Shown here piece after piece: positions 27,101 to 35,995 of a DNA stretch of 64,000 bases. Position 1 is the first letter of the stretch. The number at the start of each line of letters is the position of its first letter. The position numbers and the translations under genes were made by a program. The stretch spans positions 1 through 64,000 of the forward strand of contig NZ_JAJGNI010000006.1 of NCBI RefSeq assembly GCF_020781975.1. The letters run 5' to 3'. A model generated the notes under the pieces. It ran no database searches, was not told the origin of the DNA, and saw only the letters and a list, made by a program, of their open reading frames with translations. This stretch comes from Microbacterium schleiferi (lineage in GTDB: Bacteria > Actinomycetota > Actinomycetes > Actinomycetales > Microbacteriaceae).

Positions 27101-27568
27101 ATGACGATTGCAACAGCTGACCTGTTCGATGAACGCGGCGACGAGCTCGATTCGCTCGGCATCCAGCTGCAGGACATCGGCGGCCGGATCGAGTTCGACG
27201 GGCCCATCCGTACGGTCCGCTGCCATCGCGACAACGCCCTGGTGAAGGCGATCCTCGCAACCACAGGGCACGGAGCCGTGTTGGTCATCGACGGCGGAGG
27301 CTCGTTGGAGTCTGCGTTGGTCGGAGACCTCATCGCGGCGTCCGCTGTCGAGAACGGTTGGACCGGAGTCGTTGTTTACGGGGCGGTCCGCGATCGGGAG
27401 GCGATCCGCCAGCTCGACATCGGCCTCAAGGCGCTGGGCTCCAACCCACGTAAGAGCGCCAAGGACGGTGTCGGCGAGGTCGATGTTCCGGTCGAGATCG
27501 GCGGCGTAACGTTCACCCCGGGCAAACACGTGTGGGCGGATGCCGACGGCGTGCTTGTGGAGCGGTAG
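27101..27568 (+). CDS. rraA: RraA family protein (RNase E inhibitor / HMG aldolase-like)
   Basis: 155 aa, full length. It has the RraA fold signatures GHGAVLVIDGGGSLESALVG and GVVVYGAVRDREAI, and the C-terminal VPVEIGGVTFTPGKHVWADA. Family members either inhibit RNase E or act as 4-hydroxy-4-methyl-2-oxoglutarate aldolases; the G-D-x20-R-x-D aldolase pattern is partly present (GDLIAAS, VRDRE), so activity is open. ATG 27101 lies 6 bases after TACCGT (27089-27094). Convergent with zwf. Confidence 0.9.
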   Translation: MTIATADLFDERGDELDSLGIQLQDIGGRIEFDGPIRTVRCHRDNALVKAILATTGHGAVLVIDGGGSLESALVGDLIAASAVENGWTGVVVYGAVRDREAIRQLDIGLKALGSNPRKSAKDGVGEVDVPVEIGGVTFTPGKHVWADADGVLVER

Positions 27569-27580
27569 CGCGGCGATGCC

Positions 27581-28954
27581 TCAGTAGTCGTGGTCGGGCC
27601 AGCCGTCAGGCCCGTGCGAACCTGCCGCGTAGTCCTGCAGCGGGACATCACCGGCTGCCCAGGCGTCAAGCACCGGCTGCACGATGCGCCAGCACTGCTC
27701 GGCGGCATCCCCCCGCACCGACAGGGTCGGATCCCCATCGAGAATCTCCGAGAGGACTTCGGCGTAGGCCAGAAGCGCCCCCTCGCCGAGATCGGCGCTG
27801 AGCTTTGCCCACGTGAGCGCGAACGGGTCTTCGCTTCCATTGACGTTCAGCCCCAGCGACATCCGGTCGGGCCCGAGCGTGAACCGCAGCCGCGACCCGT
27901 GGGTCGCGCCCGTGAATCCGTCAGGGAGGTGCCGAACCGGGCGGAAGCGGATCAAGATCTCCTTGACCGGGTCACCGACCGCCTTGCCGGAGCGCAATGT
28001 GATGGGCACGCCGGCCCAGCGGTTGTTGCGGACCTCGAGCACGACCTCAGCAAGCGTCTCGGTGTCGCGGTCGGGTACGACGCCTGGTTCGTCCACGTAG
28101 TCGGGGAGTTCTCGCCCATCGATCGATCCAGCGGTATAGCGACCGCGGCGAGATGAGCCGACGGGGTCGTCGTTCCAGATGTGGGTCGCAAGAAGCGCCG
28201 ATGTCGTAGCTCCCCGCAGGTCCTGCTCGCCGAGGGTCGCCGGCGGCTCCATCGTGACCAGGGCCATCAACTGCAGCAGGTGGCTCTGGATCATGTCGCG
28301 AAGCGCGCCGGCCTTGTCGTAGTACCCGGCGCGACCCTCGAGCCCCAGCTTCTCGTCATAGGTGATGTCGATCGACTCGATGTGCTCGGCAGACCACACC
28401 GGCTCGAGGACCCGGTTCGCGAATCGTGCGCCGATGATGTTCAGCGACATCGACCGTCCCAAGAAGTGGTCGACCCGGAACACCTGGCTTTCGGGCACGA
28501 GGGCCGCGAGCTTCGCGTTCAGCTCGTGGGCGCTCGTTGCGTTGCTGCCGAAGGGCTTCTCGAGGGCCAGGATGAGGCCGGGCGGCAGGTCGACGGCAGA
28601 CAGTGACTCGCACGCCTTCGCGGCGATCGCCGGGGGCACCGCGAAGTAGAGAGCGATGCGGCCCTCCGTTTCGGAGAGCAGCGCTGTGAGGTCATCGGGC
28701 GCGGTGATATCGGCCTTCGTGTAGGTAGTCTCGGCGACCTTCTCGAATGCCGCCGCAGAGTCGCTCGAGGCGAAGGCGTCGCGTACGACCTGCTGCCAGT
28801 GCGCGTCGGTCCAGTCATCCATGCCTGCGCCGCGAAGACGGACGCGCCGCTGCGGCTGCCTGGACAGAAGCTGCCCGAGCGCGGGAAGCAGCAGGCGGGA
28901 GGTGAGGTCGCCCGAGGCGCCGAGGATGAGGAGGGTCGTCGTCTGGTCGGCCAT
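27581..28954 (-). CDS. zwf: Glucose-6-phosphate dehydrogenase
   Basis: 457 aa, a little shorter than the common 490-510 but complete. NADP-binding Rossmann start LLILGASGDLTSRLLLPAL (GASGDL), substrate-binding motif FRVDHFLGRSM, and DPVGSSRRGRYT. It oxidises glucose-6-phosphate to 6-phosphogluconolactone, feeding the pentose phosphate path and NADPH. ATG 28954 lies 6 bases after TAGGGT, leaderless. Stands alone, without opcA or pgl beside it, so it may be a second zwf paralogue outside the main operon. Confidence 0.95.
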   Translation of the reverse strand: MADQTTTLLILGASGDLTSRLLLPALGQLLSRQPQRRVRLRGAGMDDWTDAHWQQVVRDAFASSDSAAAFEKVAETTYTKADITAPDDLTALLSETEGRIALYFAVPPAIAAKACESLSAVDLPPGLILALEKPFGSNATSAHELNAKLAALVPESQVFRVDHFLGRSMSLNIIGARFANRVLEPVWSAEHIESIDITYDEKLGLEGRAGYYDKAGALRDMIQSHLLQLMALVTMEPPATLGEQDLRGATTSALLATHIWNDDPVGSSRRGRYTAGSIDGRELPDYVDEPGVVPDRDTETLAEVVLEVRNNRWAGVPITLRSGKAVGDPVKEILIRFRPVRHLPDGFTGATHGSRLRFTLGPDRMSLGLNVNGSEDPFALTWAKLSADLGEGALLAYAEVLSEILDGDPTLSVRGDAAEQCWRIVQPVLDAWAAGDVPLQDYAAGSHGPDGWPDHDY

Positions 28955-29073
28955 GCCGCCACCCTATCGACGCCTCGTGAACCGCGACCAGGGGCTGGTC
29001 CAACTCGGAGCGGATTCGTATCGAATCCTCGCTATACCGCGGGCAAGGCATCGCGGACTGACAGAATCGGGTC

Positions 29074-30867
29074 ATGGCTGCCCCGATCGAGGACTACGCG
29101 ATTCTGAGCAACTGCCGCACGGCTGCGCTTGTCTCCCGAGAGGGAAGCATCGACTGGCTGTGCCTGCCGAGATACGACTCTCCGTCGATCTTCGGAGCGC
29201 TGCTGGGCGAACAGAAGCACGGCCACTGGACCATCCGCGCTGCCGACCCCGACGCCACGGTGACCCGGTACTACGAAGACGACACGTTCGTGCTCGTCAC
29301 CCGCTGGGAGACACCCACCGGTGTGGCTGAGGTGCGAGAGTTCATGCCGATCGACGGCGGTCGGGTGGAGCTCGTGCGTCGCGTCGAGGGCGTCTCCGGG
29401 CACGTTGACTTCACAACGGAGCTGCGGATGCGCTTCGACTATGCCCGTGCGCTGCCCTGGGTCCGCCAGGTGGGCAGCCATGTTGCGCCGGCACTGCTGG
29501 CCATCGCGGGCCCGGATGCCGTGCTGGTGCGCGGTGTCGAGATGAACCCCGACGACCATGTCCACCGCGGATCGTTCACGATCGAATCGGGCAGTGGCGT
29601 GGATCTGACCCTGACCTGGTTCCCGTCTCATCTCGAGGCGCCGGATCCCGCCGACGTCGACCGGATGCTCACCCACACGCTGCACTGGTGGCGCGAGTGG
29701 GCAGGCCGCGTCGACCACGACGGGCCCTTCGAAGACGAGGTGGTGCGCTCGCTCATGGTACTTCGGGCGCTCACGCACGAAGACACGGGCGGCATCGTCG
29801 CGGCGGCTACCACCTCCCTTCCCGAGGACTTTGGGGGAGTACGCAACTGGGACTACCGCTATGTATGGCTACGCGATGCGGCGTTGACGATCGAGGCTCT
29901 GATCTCGCACGGTTTCCTACGGGTGACTGCCCGGTGGCGGCAGTGGCTGTTGCGGGCGATCGCGGGTGACCCGAAGGAACTGCAGATCATGTACGGGCTT
30001 GCAGGGGAACGCGATCTCACAGAACGTGAGCTGACCTCCCTTCCCGGGTACCAGGGCGCGGCCCCCGTGCGGATCGGCAACGGGGCACAGGTGCAGTACC
30101 AGGGTGATGTCATCGGAGAGGTGATGGTGGCCCTTGAGGCGGCGCGTGTCGCCGGGGTCGAAGAGACCGACTTCTCGTGGGCGCTGCAGAAGGCGATGCT
30201 CGCGTTCGCCGAGCGTCACCTCGACAAGCCTGACAACGGCATCTGGGAGATCCGTGGCGAGCCGCAATTGTTCACCCACTCGCGAGTCATGATCTGGGCG
30301 GCTTTCGACCGCGGAGCGCGCGCCGTGCGTGAGTTCGGGCTGTCGGGCGATCTCGAGAAGTGGGAGCGATTGCGCGATCGGATGCGGAACGAGATCGACG
30401 AGCGCGGCTTCGACGCCGAGCGCGGACACTTCGTGCAGCACTACGGCACGACAGAGGTGGATGCGTCGCTCCTGCTGCTCGCGCAGGTCGGGTACCTGGC
30501 CCACGATGATCCGCGCATGCTCGGGACCGTGGCCGAGATGGAGCGCACGCTCATGGTGGATGGGCTGCTGCACCGCTATCGCACGGAAAGTGGTGTGGAC
30601 GGACTCGCCGGCACCGAGCATCCGTTCCTGGCGTGCTCGTTCTGGCTCGTGGAGCAGTACGCGAACAGCGGCCGCGTGGATGACGCCATGGCGCTCATGA
30701 CCAGGCTGTGCGGCTTCGCGAACGATGTCGGACTGCTCTCGGAGGAGTACGACGTGGACGGAGAACGGCAGGCGGGGAACACGCCGCAGGCGCTCTCACA
30801 CCTCGCGCTCGTCCGCGCCGCCGATGCGCTGGCCGGCCACCACGGCCGCGCCGCCGACCGGGAGTAG
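29074..30867 (+). CDS. Glycoside hydrolase family 15 protein (trehalase/glucoamylase-like)
   Basis: 597 aa, cytosolic. N-terminal beta-sandwich domain (IEDYAILSNCRTAALVSREG, SIDWLCLPRYDSPSIFGALL) then the (alpha/alpha)6 barrel with FGGVRNWDYRYVWLRDAAL, the GH15 hallmark. Actinobacterial proteins of this length with this start often turn out to be trehalases; glucoamylase is the alternative. C-terminal barrel end GNTPQALSHLALVRAADAL is typical. CAGAAT 6 bases before ATG 29074 suggests a leaderless start. Divergent from zwf. Confidence 0.9.
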   Translation: MAAPIEDYAILSNCRTAALVSREGSIDWLCLPRYDSPSIFGALLGEQKHGHWTIRAADPDATVTRYYEDDTFVLVTRWETPTGVAEVREFMPIDGGRVELVRRVEGVSGHVDFTTELRMRFDYARALPWVRQVGSHVAPALLAIAGPDAVLVRGVEMNPDDHVHRGSFTIESGSGVDLTLTWFPSHLEAPDPADVDRMLTHTLHWWREWAGRVDHDGPFEDEVVRSLMVLRALTHEDTGGIVAAATTSLPEDFGGVRNWDYRYVWLRDAALTIEALISHGFLRVTARWRQWLLRAIAGDPKELQIMYGLAGERDLTERELTSLPGYQGAAPVRIGNGAQVQYQGDVIGEVMVALEAARVAGVEETDFSWALQKAMLAFAERHLDKPDNGIWEIRGEPQLFTHSRVMIWAAFDRGARAVREFGLSGDLEKWERLRDRMRNEIDERGFDAERGHFVQHYGTTEVDASLLLLAQVGYLAHDDPRMLGTVAEMERTLMVDGLLHRYRTESGVDGLAGTEHPFLACSFWLVEQYANSGRVDDAMALMTRLCGFANDVGLLSEEYDVDGERQAGNTPQALSHLALVRAADALAGHHGRAADRE

Positions 30868-30889
30868 TGCCGTGCGGTCGCGCCCATCG

Positions 30890-30937
30890 TGCAATCGGCG
30901 TCGATCCCGCCCCGAAAGCGGAGCAGGACCGACGCCG
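30890..30937. terminator. Hairpin between convergent GH15 and ABC permease genes
   Basis: Perfect 11-bp arms AATCGGCGTCG (30890-30900) and CGACGCCGATT (30927-30937) with a 26-base loop, in the 90-base convergent gap. Confidence 0.75.
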
Positions 30938-30957
30938 ATTCTCAGGCGGTTTCTAGA

Positions 30958-32061
30958 TCACGGGGTCTTGAGCGCCTCGCGCCACGAGACGCGAGCGCCC
31001 ATCCGCAGGATCGAGCGTTCGTAGATCTTCGCCGCCAACACGATCGCGGCGACGCAGGTGGCGATGAGGATGACCAGCGACAGGATCGGCTCCCACCACT
31101 GCGCCTCCCCGAGGTACAGGCGAAGCGGCATCCCGACCGGCGCCGAGAACGGCACATACGACATCACGGTCAGCACGACGGGGTTGTCGTTGAAGAAGAT
31201 CACGAGGAAGTACGGGGCCATGATGAGCATCGTCAGCGGCGCGGTCGTCGAGCCGATGTCTTCCATCCGCGAGACGAGCGAACCCGCCGCCGCGAACAGC
31301 GACGCGAGGAGCACGAACCCGAAGAGGAAGAAGATCGCGAACCAGGCGATCGGGGCGCCAAGGCCCTGGAGGACCTCGCTCTGCCCGGTGACGATCAGGC
31401 CGACCACGGCGATCGTGGCCAGCAGCAAGATCTGCGCCATCGCCAAGATGGTGTTTCCGATGATCTTGCCCGCCAAGAGTGTTCGCGCCGGCATAGCGGA
31501 CAGAAGCAGCTCCACGACGCGGGTCTGCTTCTCTTCGACGACGCTCTGGGCGATGGTTCCGCCGAACAAAGACGCCGCCAGCAGGAAGACGACTCCGAAC
31601 CCGATCGAGACGAAGTACCGCAGGGCGAAGTCGACAGTCGCCGGGTCGAGCAGTTTGACTGACGGCGACTCCGACAGGCCCATCAGCAGCGACGTCGGTG
31701 GCGAGTCCTCGGTGATGACGACCAAGCCGGTGGGCGAGGAGGCGTCATCGACAACAGCCGCGCTGACCTCACCGCTGCGGACGAGTGCTTCCGCGGCATC
31801 CTGGTCGGCGACCTGCGTCACCTCAACCCCGGGAACCTTCTCCACTGCAGCCGCCGTCGAGGAGGTGACTGCGACCTTGGTGGCGGACGGATTGCCGGCA
31901 GAGAACCCACCCCAGATGACGGCGGCGAGCGCGATCAGCAGGGTGATGACCGTCGAGATCACGAAGGCGCGGCTGCGCAGCTTGGAGCCCACTTCGCGTT
32001 CGGCGACGAGCCAGACGTTCTGGAAGCCTCGGGGCGTGGATGTCGAAGCGGCGGTGTTCAC
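30958..32061 (-). CDS. ABC-2 type exporter permease (NatB-like)
   Basis: 367 aa. One N-terminal membrane segment (AFVISTVITLLIALAAVIWG), a large extracytoplasmic loop (about 55-170), then five C-terminal segments, the NatB/ABC-2 layout. EEKQTRVVELLLSAMPARTLLAGKI is the family's conserved cytosolic stretch. Start ATG 32061 overlaps the stop of the ATPase gene (ATGA). The pair likely exports a drug, peptide or ion; the two-component system upstream may control it. Confidence 0.9.
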   Translation of the reverse strand: MNTAASTSTPRGFQNVWLVAEREVGSKLRSRAFVISTVITLLIALAAVIWGGFSAGNPSATKVAVTSSTAAAVEKVPGVEVTQVADQDAAEALVRSGEVSAAVVDDASSPTGLVVITEDSPPTSLLMGLSESPSVKLLDPATVDFALRYFVSIGFGVVFLLAASLFGGTIAQSVVEEKQTRVVELLLSAMPARTLLAGKIIGNTILAMAQILLLATIAVVGLIVTGQSEVLQGLGAPIAWFAIFFLFGFVLLASLFAAAGSLVSRMEDIGSTTAPLTMLIMAPYFLVIFFNDNPVVLTVMSYVPFSAPVGMPLRLYLGEAQWWEPILSLVILIATCVAAIVLAAKIYERSILRMGARVSWREALKTP

Positions 32062-32942
32062 TGGATGACCTCCTTGAAGATCTGCGCGAGCGTCGGGCGA
32101 ACCGGGGCAAAGCTCTCGATGCTCGCCTCGCTCGCTGCGCGTTGCAAGATGCGCTGTGCGGCGGCGTCATCCGCCGCATCGAAAAGGGCGTTCCCGCCGT
32201 CGAACTCGACCACCGTGATGTCCGGCTGGTCGCGCAGCCAGCCGAGGTCGCCGGCGGTGCGCAGTTCGTAACGGTGTCCCGAGTGCTGCTGGCGCAGGTG
32301 TTCACTGCTGCCGGCGGCGCGGATCTCGCCTCCGGCGATGATGACGATGTCATCGCAGAGGCGCTCGACGACGTCGAGCTGGTGGGACGAGAACAGCACC
32401 GAGACGCCGGCAGCTGCCCGGCGGTGCAAGACGTCGGCTACCACGTCGACCGCGAGCGGGTCGAGCCCCGAGAAGGGCTCGTCGAGGATCAGCACGTCGG
32501 GCTCGTGCACCAGCGCCGCTGCGATCTGCGCCCGCTGCTGATTACCGAGCGAGAGCTTCTCGACAGTGTCGTTCAGGCGTTCCCCGAGTCCCAGCTGCTC
32601 GAGCAGAGCCGTAGCGCGGGTCTCCGCCTCGCCCTTGTCGAAGCCGTGCAACCGCGCCAGGTAGGTGATGTGCTCACCGACCTTCATCTTCGGGTAGAGC
32701 CCGCGCTCTTCGGGCATGTACCCGAAACGGCGTCGGTCGGCAGAGGTCAGCGCTGCACCATTGATGGTGACCGACCCCGCATCCTTGGCAAGCACCCCGA
32801 GGATGATGCGCATCGTCGTGGTCTTTCCCGCACCGTTCCCTCCCACGAAGCCGGTCAACCGGCCGGGCCTGACAGCGAACGACAGATCGTTCAGAACACG
32901 GTGCGCGCCATAACTCTTGGTCACGTGCGACAGCTCGAGCAT
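32058..32942 (-). CDS. ABC transporter ATP-binding protein
   Basis: 294 aa. Walker A GGNGAGKTTT, signature LSLGNQQRAQ (degenerate LSGGQ), Walker B VLILDEPFSGLDP, and the His switch in LFSSHQLDVVERLC. The C-terminal 70 residues form the extra domain usual in NatA-type ATPases. GAGAGGAG precedes ATG 32942; the upstream frame is not conserved. Coupled to the permease by a 4-base overlap. Confidence 0.93.
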   Translation of the reverse strand: MLELSHVTKSYGAHRVLNDLSFAVRPGRLTGFVGGNGAGKTTTMRIILGVLAKDAGSVTINGAALTSADRRRFGYMPEERGLYPKMKVGEHITYLARLHGFDKGEAETRATALLEQLGLGERLNDTVEKLSLGNQQRAQIAAALVHEPDVLILDEPFSGLDPLAVDVVADVLHRRAAAGVSVLFSSHQLDVVERLCDDIVIIAGGEIRAAGSSEHLRQQHSGHRYELRTAGDLGWLRDQPDITVVEFDGGNALFDAADDAAAQRILQRAASEASIESFAPVRPTLAQIFKEVIQ

Positions 32943-33047
32943 GTTGCTCCTCTCACTCGGTTCTTCCAGGCTAGGAAGCTCCGCCTCGCCGCGCATCCGC
33001 CTCGAGGCGGGTTCGCGCCCTCCCTCGTACGGGGGATTCGACTCCGT

Positions 33048-33692
33048 TCAGGACAGCCCGTGGCGGTAGGCATAGACGACGGCGGCTACGCGGTCGCGGA
33101 CGCCGAGCTTGAGCAACACATTGGAGACGTGGGTCTTCACCGTTGCCTCGCCGATGATCAGGTGCGCCGCGATCTCAGCGTTGCTCATCGCCTGCGCCAT
33201 GAGACGCAGCACCTCCGACTCTCGTTCAGTGAGGTCAGCTGCCGCCGTCGGTGTCGGTGTCGGCGCTGCAGCGGCGAACCGTGCGATGACGCGGCGAGTC
33301 ACCTCCGGGGCCAGGAGTGCGTCGCCTGCCGCCGCGACCCGCACGGCGGCCTGCAGCTCCTCGGGTGCTGCGTTCTTGAGCAGAAAGCCGCTGGCCCCGG
33401 CCTCGAGGGCCTCGAAGAGGTAGTCATCCCGATCGAAGGTGGTCACGATCACGACGGCGCACTCGAGCTGGGGGTCGGCGACGATCTGGCGTGACGCTGC
33501 GAGACCTCCCATTCCGGGCATCTGTACGTCCATGCAGATGACGTCAGGCCTGAGATCGGATGCCGCCCGCACCGCCTCCTCTCCGCTGGCGGCCTCTCCG
33601 ACGACCTCCAGGTCAGGAGCGCTGTCGAGGATGAGACGGAACCCGGCACGCATGAGCGCATGGTCGTCGACGAGCAGAACGCGGGTACTCAC
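33048..33692 (-). CDS. NarL/LuxR-type response regulator
   Basis: 214 aa. Receiver domain 1-120 with acidic pocket LLVDDHALMRAGFRLIL, phosphoacceptor Asp in DVICMDVQMPGMGG and the conserved Lys in GFLLKNAAPEEL. The C-terminal LuxR helix-turn-helix reads LTERESEVLRLMAQAMSNAE and continues IAAHL. Overlaps the histidine kinase gene by 4 bases. Located 105 bases before the ABC exporter, its likely target. Confidence 0.94.
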   Translation of the reverse strand: MSTRVLLVDDHALMRAGFRLILDSAPDLEVVGEAASGEEAVRAASDLRPDVICMDVQMPGMGGLAASRQIVADPQLECAVVIVTTFDRDDYLFEALEAGASGFLLKNAAPEELQAAVRVAAAGDALLAPEVTRRVIARFAAAAPTPTPTAAADLTERESEVLRLMAQAMSNAEIAAHLIIGEATVKTHVSNVLLKLGVRDRVAAVVYAYRHGLS

Positions 33693-34939
33693 GCGCTCAC
33701 CGCCTCGGGACGCGGCACGGTCAGGCGTACCCGGAACCCGCCCTCGCGGCGCGGTGAGATCTCGATCGAGCCGCCGGACGCGACGGCTCGCTCACGCATC
33801 CCGAGAAGTCCGAGTCCGCTCTGCGAGGTCAGGGCGGGCCTGCCCGAGTTCACGATCTCGACCTCGACGGCATCGGGCAGGTACCGGACGCGGACGTCGG
33901 CCTCGGCATCCGGGCCGCCGTGGCGGCGTGCGTTGGTCAGGGCCTCTTGCGCGATCCGGAAGGCATTGACCTGAACCGTCGGCGCCACCGGCCCCGGCTC
34001 GCCGATGATCGTCAGAGTCGTCGGCAGACCGTTCTCGCTGGCATGCGCGACAAGGGCAGGCAGGCCTTCCAGGCCCACCGTGGATGCGTCGCTGGGGTCA
34101 TCGTCGACCGGAGTGCGAAGCGTCTCGAGCAATTGGCGCAGCTCCACGAGCGCATCCCGGGCTGCCTGCTCGATGTCGACCAGAGCGCGGCGCGCGGCAT
34201 CCGGATCGGTGTCCCACACTGTCCTCGCGGCCCCCGCCTGCACGCCCATGGCAGAGACGTGGTGCGCGACCACATCATGCAGCTCGCGGGCGATGCGGAC
34301 GCGGTCGAGCGCGACGGCCTGCGCTGCGGTAGTCTCACGCTCCCGCTCGAGCTCGACGCTGCGCTCGGCGAGGATCTCGCGCTGTCGGCGGGACTCGAAG
34401 GTGCGATTGCCGAAGTAGTACGCGCCGCCGAAGAAAGCGACGTTGACGAGGAACTGGATGAGCATGAACGCGACGTAGGGCGAGAAGAGGCCCGCACGCG
34501 AGAGGCCCTCGTCGGTCGGCGCTGTGGCATCGATGAACATCGAGATGAGCAGCCACGTGAACATGCCAGCGATGATCGCGACACGGACGAGGAACGCTCG
34601 CCGTCGGTTGTCGACCCATGCCCCGACGGTGTAGAAGGCGATGAAAAGCGCGACATTCCCGACGTAAAGCTCCGGGACGCGGGCCATCATCCCGGCAAAG
34701 AACGCGACCGATACTGCCACCGCGACAGTGCAGGGCAGGCGTCGACGCCAGGCCAGCGGGGCGGTGAGACAGAGCGCGTAGAGCAGCGCGACCCGCAGGT
34801 CGATCTCGGTGGAGTTGTAGATTCCGGCGACTGCGCCGAGGGCGGTGCTCAGCACCGCCGTGACGAAGAGGGCTGCCGCCAACCAGACGTCCCCTCGGGT
34901 CGGAACCCACCGCGAGGTGGCGCGCGTCGGATCACTCAC
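33689..34939 (-). CDS. Sensor histidine kinase (NarL/DesK type, HisKA_3)
   Basis: 416 aa. Four to six N-terminal membrane segments with short loops, so it probably senses a signal in or at the membrane. The dimerisation helix carries the phosphoacceptor His in RVRIARELHDVVAHHVSAMG. The ATPase domain has TNARRHG, and SGLGLLGMRERAVASGG supplies the G-box. GTG 34939 lies 6 bases after TAGCGT, leaderless. Cognate regulator follows directly. Confidence 0.93.
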   Translation of the reverse strand: MSDPTRATSRWVPTRGDVWLAAALFVTAVLSTALGAVAGIYNSTEIDLRVALLYALCLTAPLAWRRRLPCTVAVAVSVAFFAGMMARVPELYVGNVALFIAFYTVGAWVDNRRRAFLVRVAIIAGMFTWLLISMFIDATAPTDEGLSRAGLFSPYVAFMLIQFLVNVAFFGGAYYFGNRTFESRRQREILAERSVELERERETTAAQAVALDRVRIARELHDVVAHHVSAMGVQAGAARTVWDTDPDAARRALVDIEQAARDALVELRQLLETLRTPVDDDPSDASTVGLEGLPALVAHASENGLPTTLTIIGEPGPVAPTVQVNAFRIAQEALTNARRHGGPDAEADVRVRYLPDAVEVEIVNSGRPALTSQSGLGLLGMRERAVASGGSIEISPRREGGFRVRLTVPRPEAVSA

Positions 34940-35131
34940 CCATCCACGCTACGTCGCTCGCACACCACGCCACATCCCTCTCGCGGGGGAGCCCCCCGTC
35001 CGCCGGCCGCGGCCGGCGATGGTCCCGATTGCAGGATCAGCTGCCTCGGCAGGGGCGGTGGAGGGCAGCAGAGCGGGTTGATCCTGCGTTCGGCTCGCCG
35101 GGTGCGGTGTCGGGACGCGTACTGTGAGGGC

Positions 35132-35995
35132 ATGGCGACCCGGCAGACTTCCCCGGGCACGACAGGTTTCGGGGGCCGGGTGCTCGCCCTGCTGGCGTGC
35201 TCGCATCCTGGGCCGACGGTGGTCGTCACGACTCTCGCCGGATTGCTCGCCGTGGGGGCCGGCATCGGGGTGGGGCGCATCGTGCTGACAGTCGCGGCTG
35301 TGCTCTTCGGTCAACTGTCGGTCGGATGGTCCAACGACGCTATTGACGCTCAGCGGGACCTCGCCATCGGGCGCCGCGACAAGCCGATCGCTGCCGGCGT
35401 CATCTCGCGCCGAGCGGTAGCCGCCGCAGCCGGCGTCTCGCTGGTGATCGCGCTCATCATCTCGGCCATCATCGGGTGGGAGTTCTGTCTCGCCCACGGC
35501 ATCGCCCTGGCCTCGGCGTGGGCGTACAACGCGTGGCTGAAGTTCACATGGGCATCGGTGATCCCGTTCGCGGTGAGTTTCGGCATCCTGCCCTCGCTCG
35601 CGACGCTGGCAGCTCCCGCGCCCGTCGTGGCTCCGTGGTGGCAGGGAGCCGCCGGCGCTCTGCTGGGCATCGCCGTCCACCTCACCAACGTGCTTCCCGA
35701 TCTCGCCTACGACGAGGCGACGGGTGTGCGCGGGCTCGGTCACCGGATCGGCACCACGCCGAGTGCGATAGTCGCGTTCGCTGCCGTCATCGCGGGGACT
35801 GTGGTCGTCGTCGTCGGATCGTTCGGCCAGGTGCCCTTCGCCGTGGCGCTCGCGGCGTCAGTGAGCGTTGCGGCGTGCGCGGTCGCGGGCCTGCTCCGCG
35901 CTCTGCGGAAGCCGGACCGCGTGGTCTTCCGCCTGGTGATGGCGTCGGGTCTGATCCTTGCTGCGCAGCTCGTTCTCACCGCGTTTGTGGCGTGA
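35132..35995 (+). CDS. UbiA family prenyltransferase
   Basis: 287 aa, about eight membrane segments. First Asp-rich motif WSNDAIDAQRDLAIGRRDKP and the second-loop motif VLPDLAYDEATGVRGLGHR, both needed for Mg2+-prenyl diphosphate binding. It transfers a prenyl chain to an aromatic acceptor. ATG 35132 lies 6 bases after TACTGT (35120-35125). Its 3' end overlaps the opposing FAD monooxygenase by 20 bp. Next to a type III PKS operon, so it may prenylate that product; a chlorophyll- or menaquinone-type role is the alternative. Confidence 0.9.
   Translation: MATRQTSPGTTGFGGRVLALLACSHPGPTVVVTTLAGLLAVGAGIGVGRIVLTVAAVLFGQLSVGWSNDAIDAQRDLAIGRRDKPIAAGVISRRAVAAAAGVSLVIALIISAIIGWEFCLAHGIALASAWAYNAWLKFTWASVIPFAVSFGILPSLATLAAPAPVVAPWWQGAAGALLGIAVHLTNVLPDLAYDEATGVRGLGHRIGTTPSAIVAFAAVIAGTVVVVVGSFGQVPFAVALAASVSVAACAVAGLLRALRKPDRVVFRLVMASGLILAAQLVLTAFVA

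Noticed and set aside
33920..35131. Long upstream extension of the UbiA frame over the histidine kinase gene
   Set aside because: It runs antisense to the kinase; the TACTGT box and ATG 35132 with the membrane start fit the short form.
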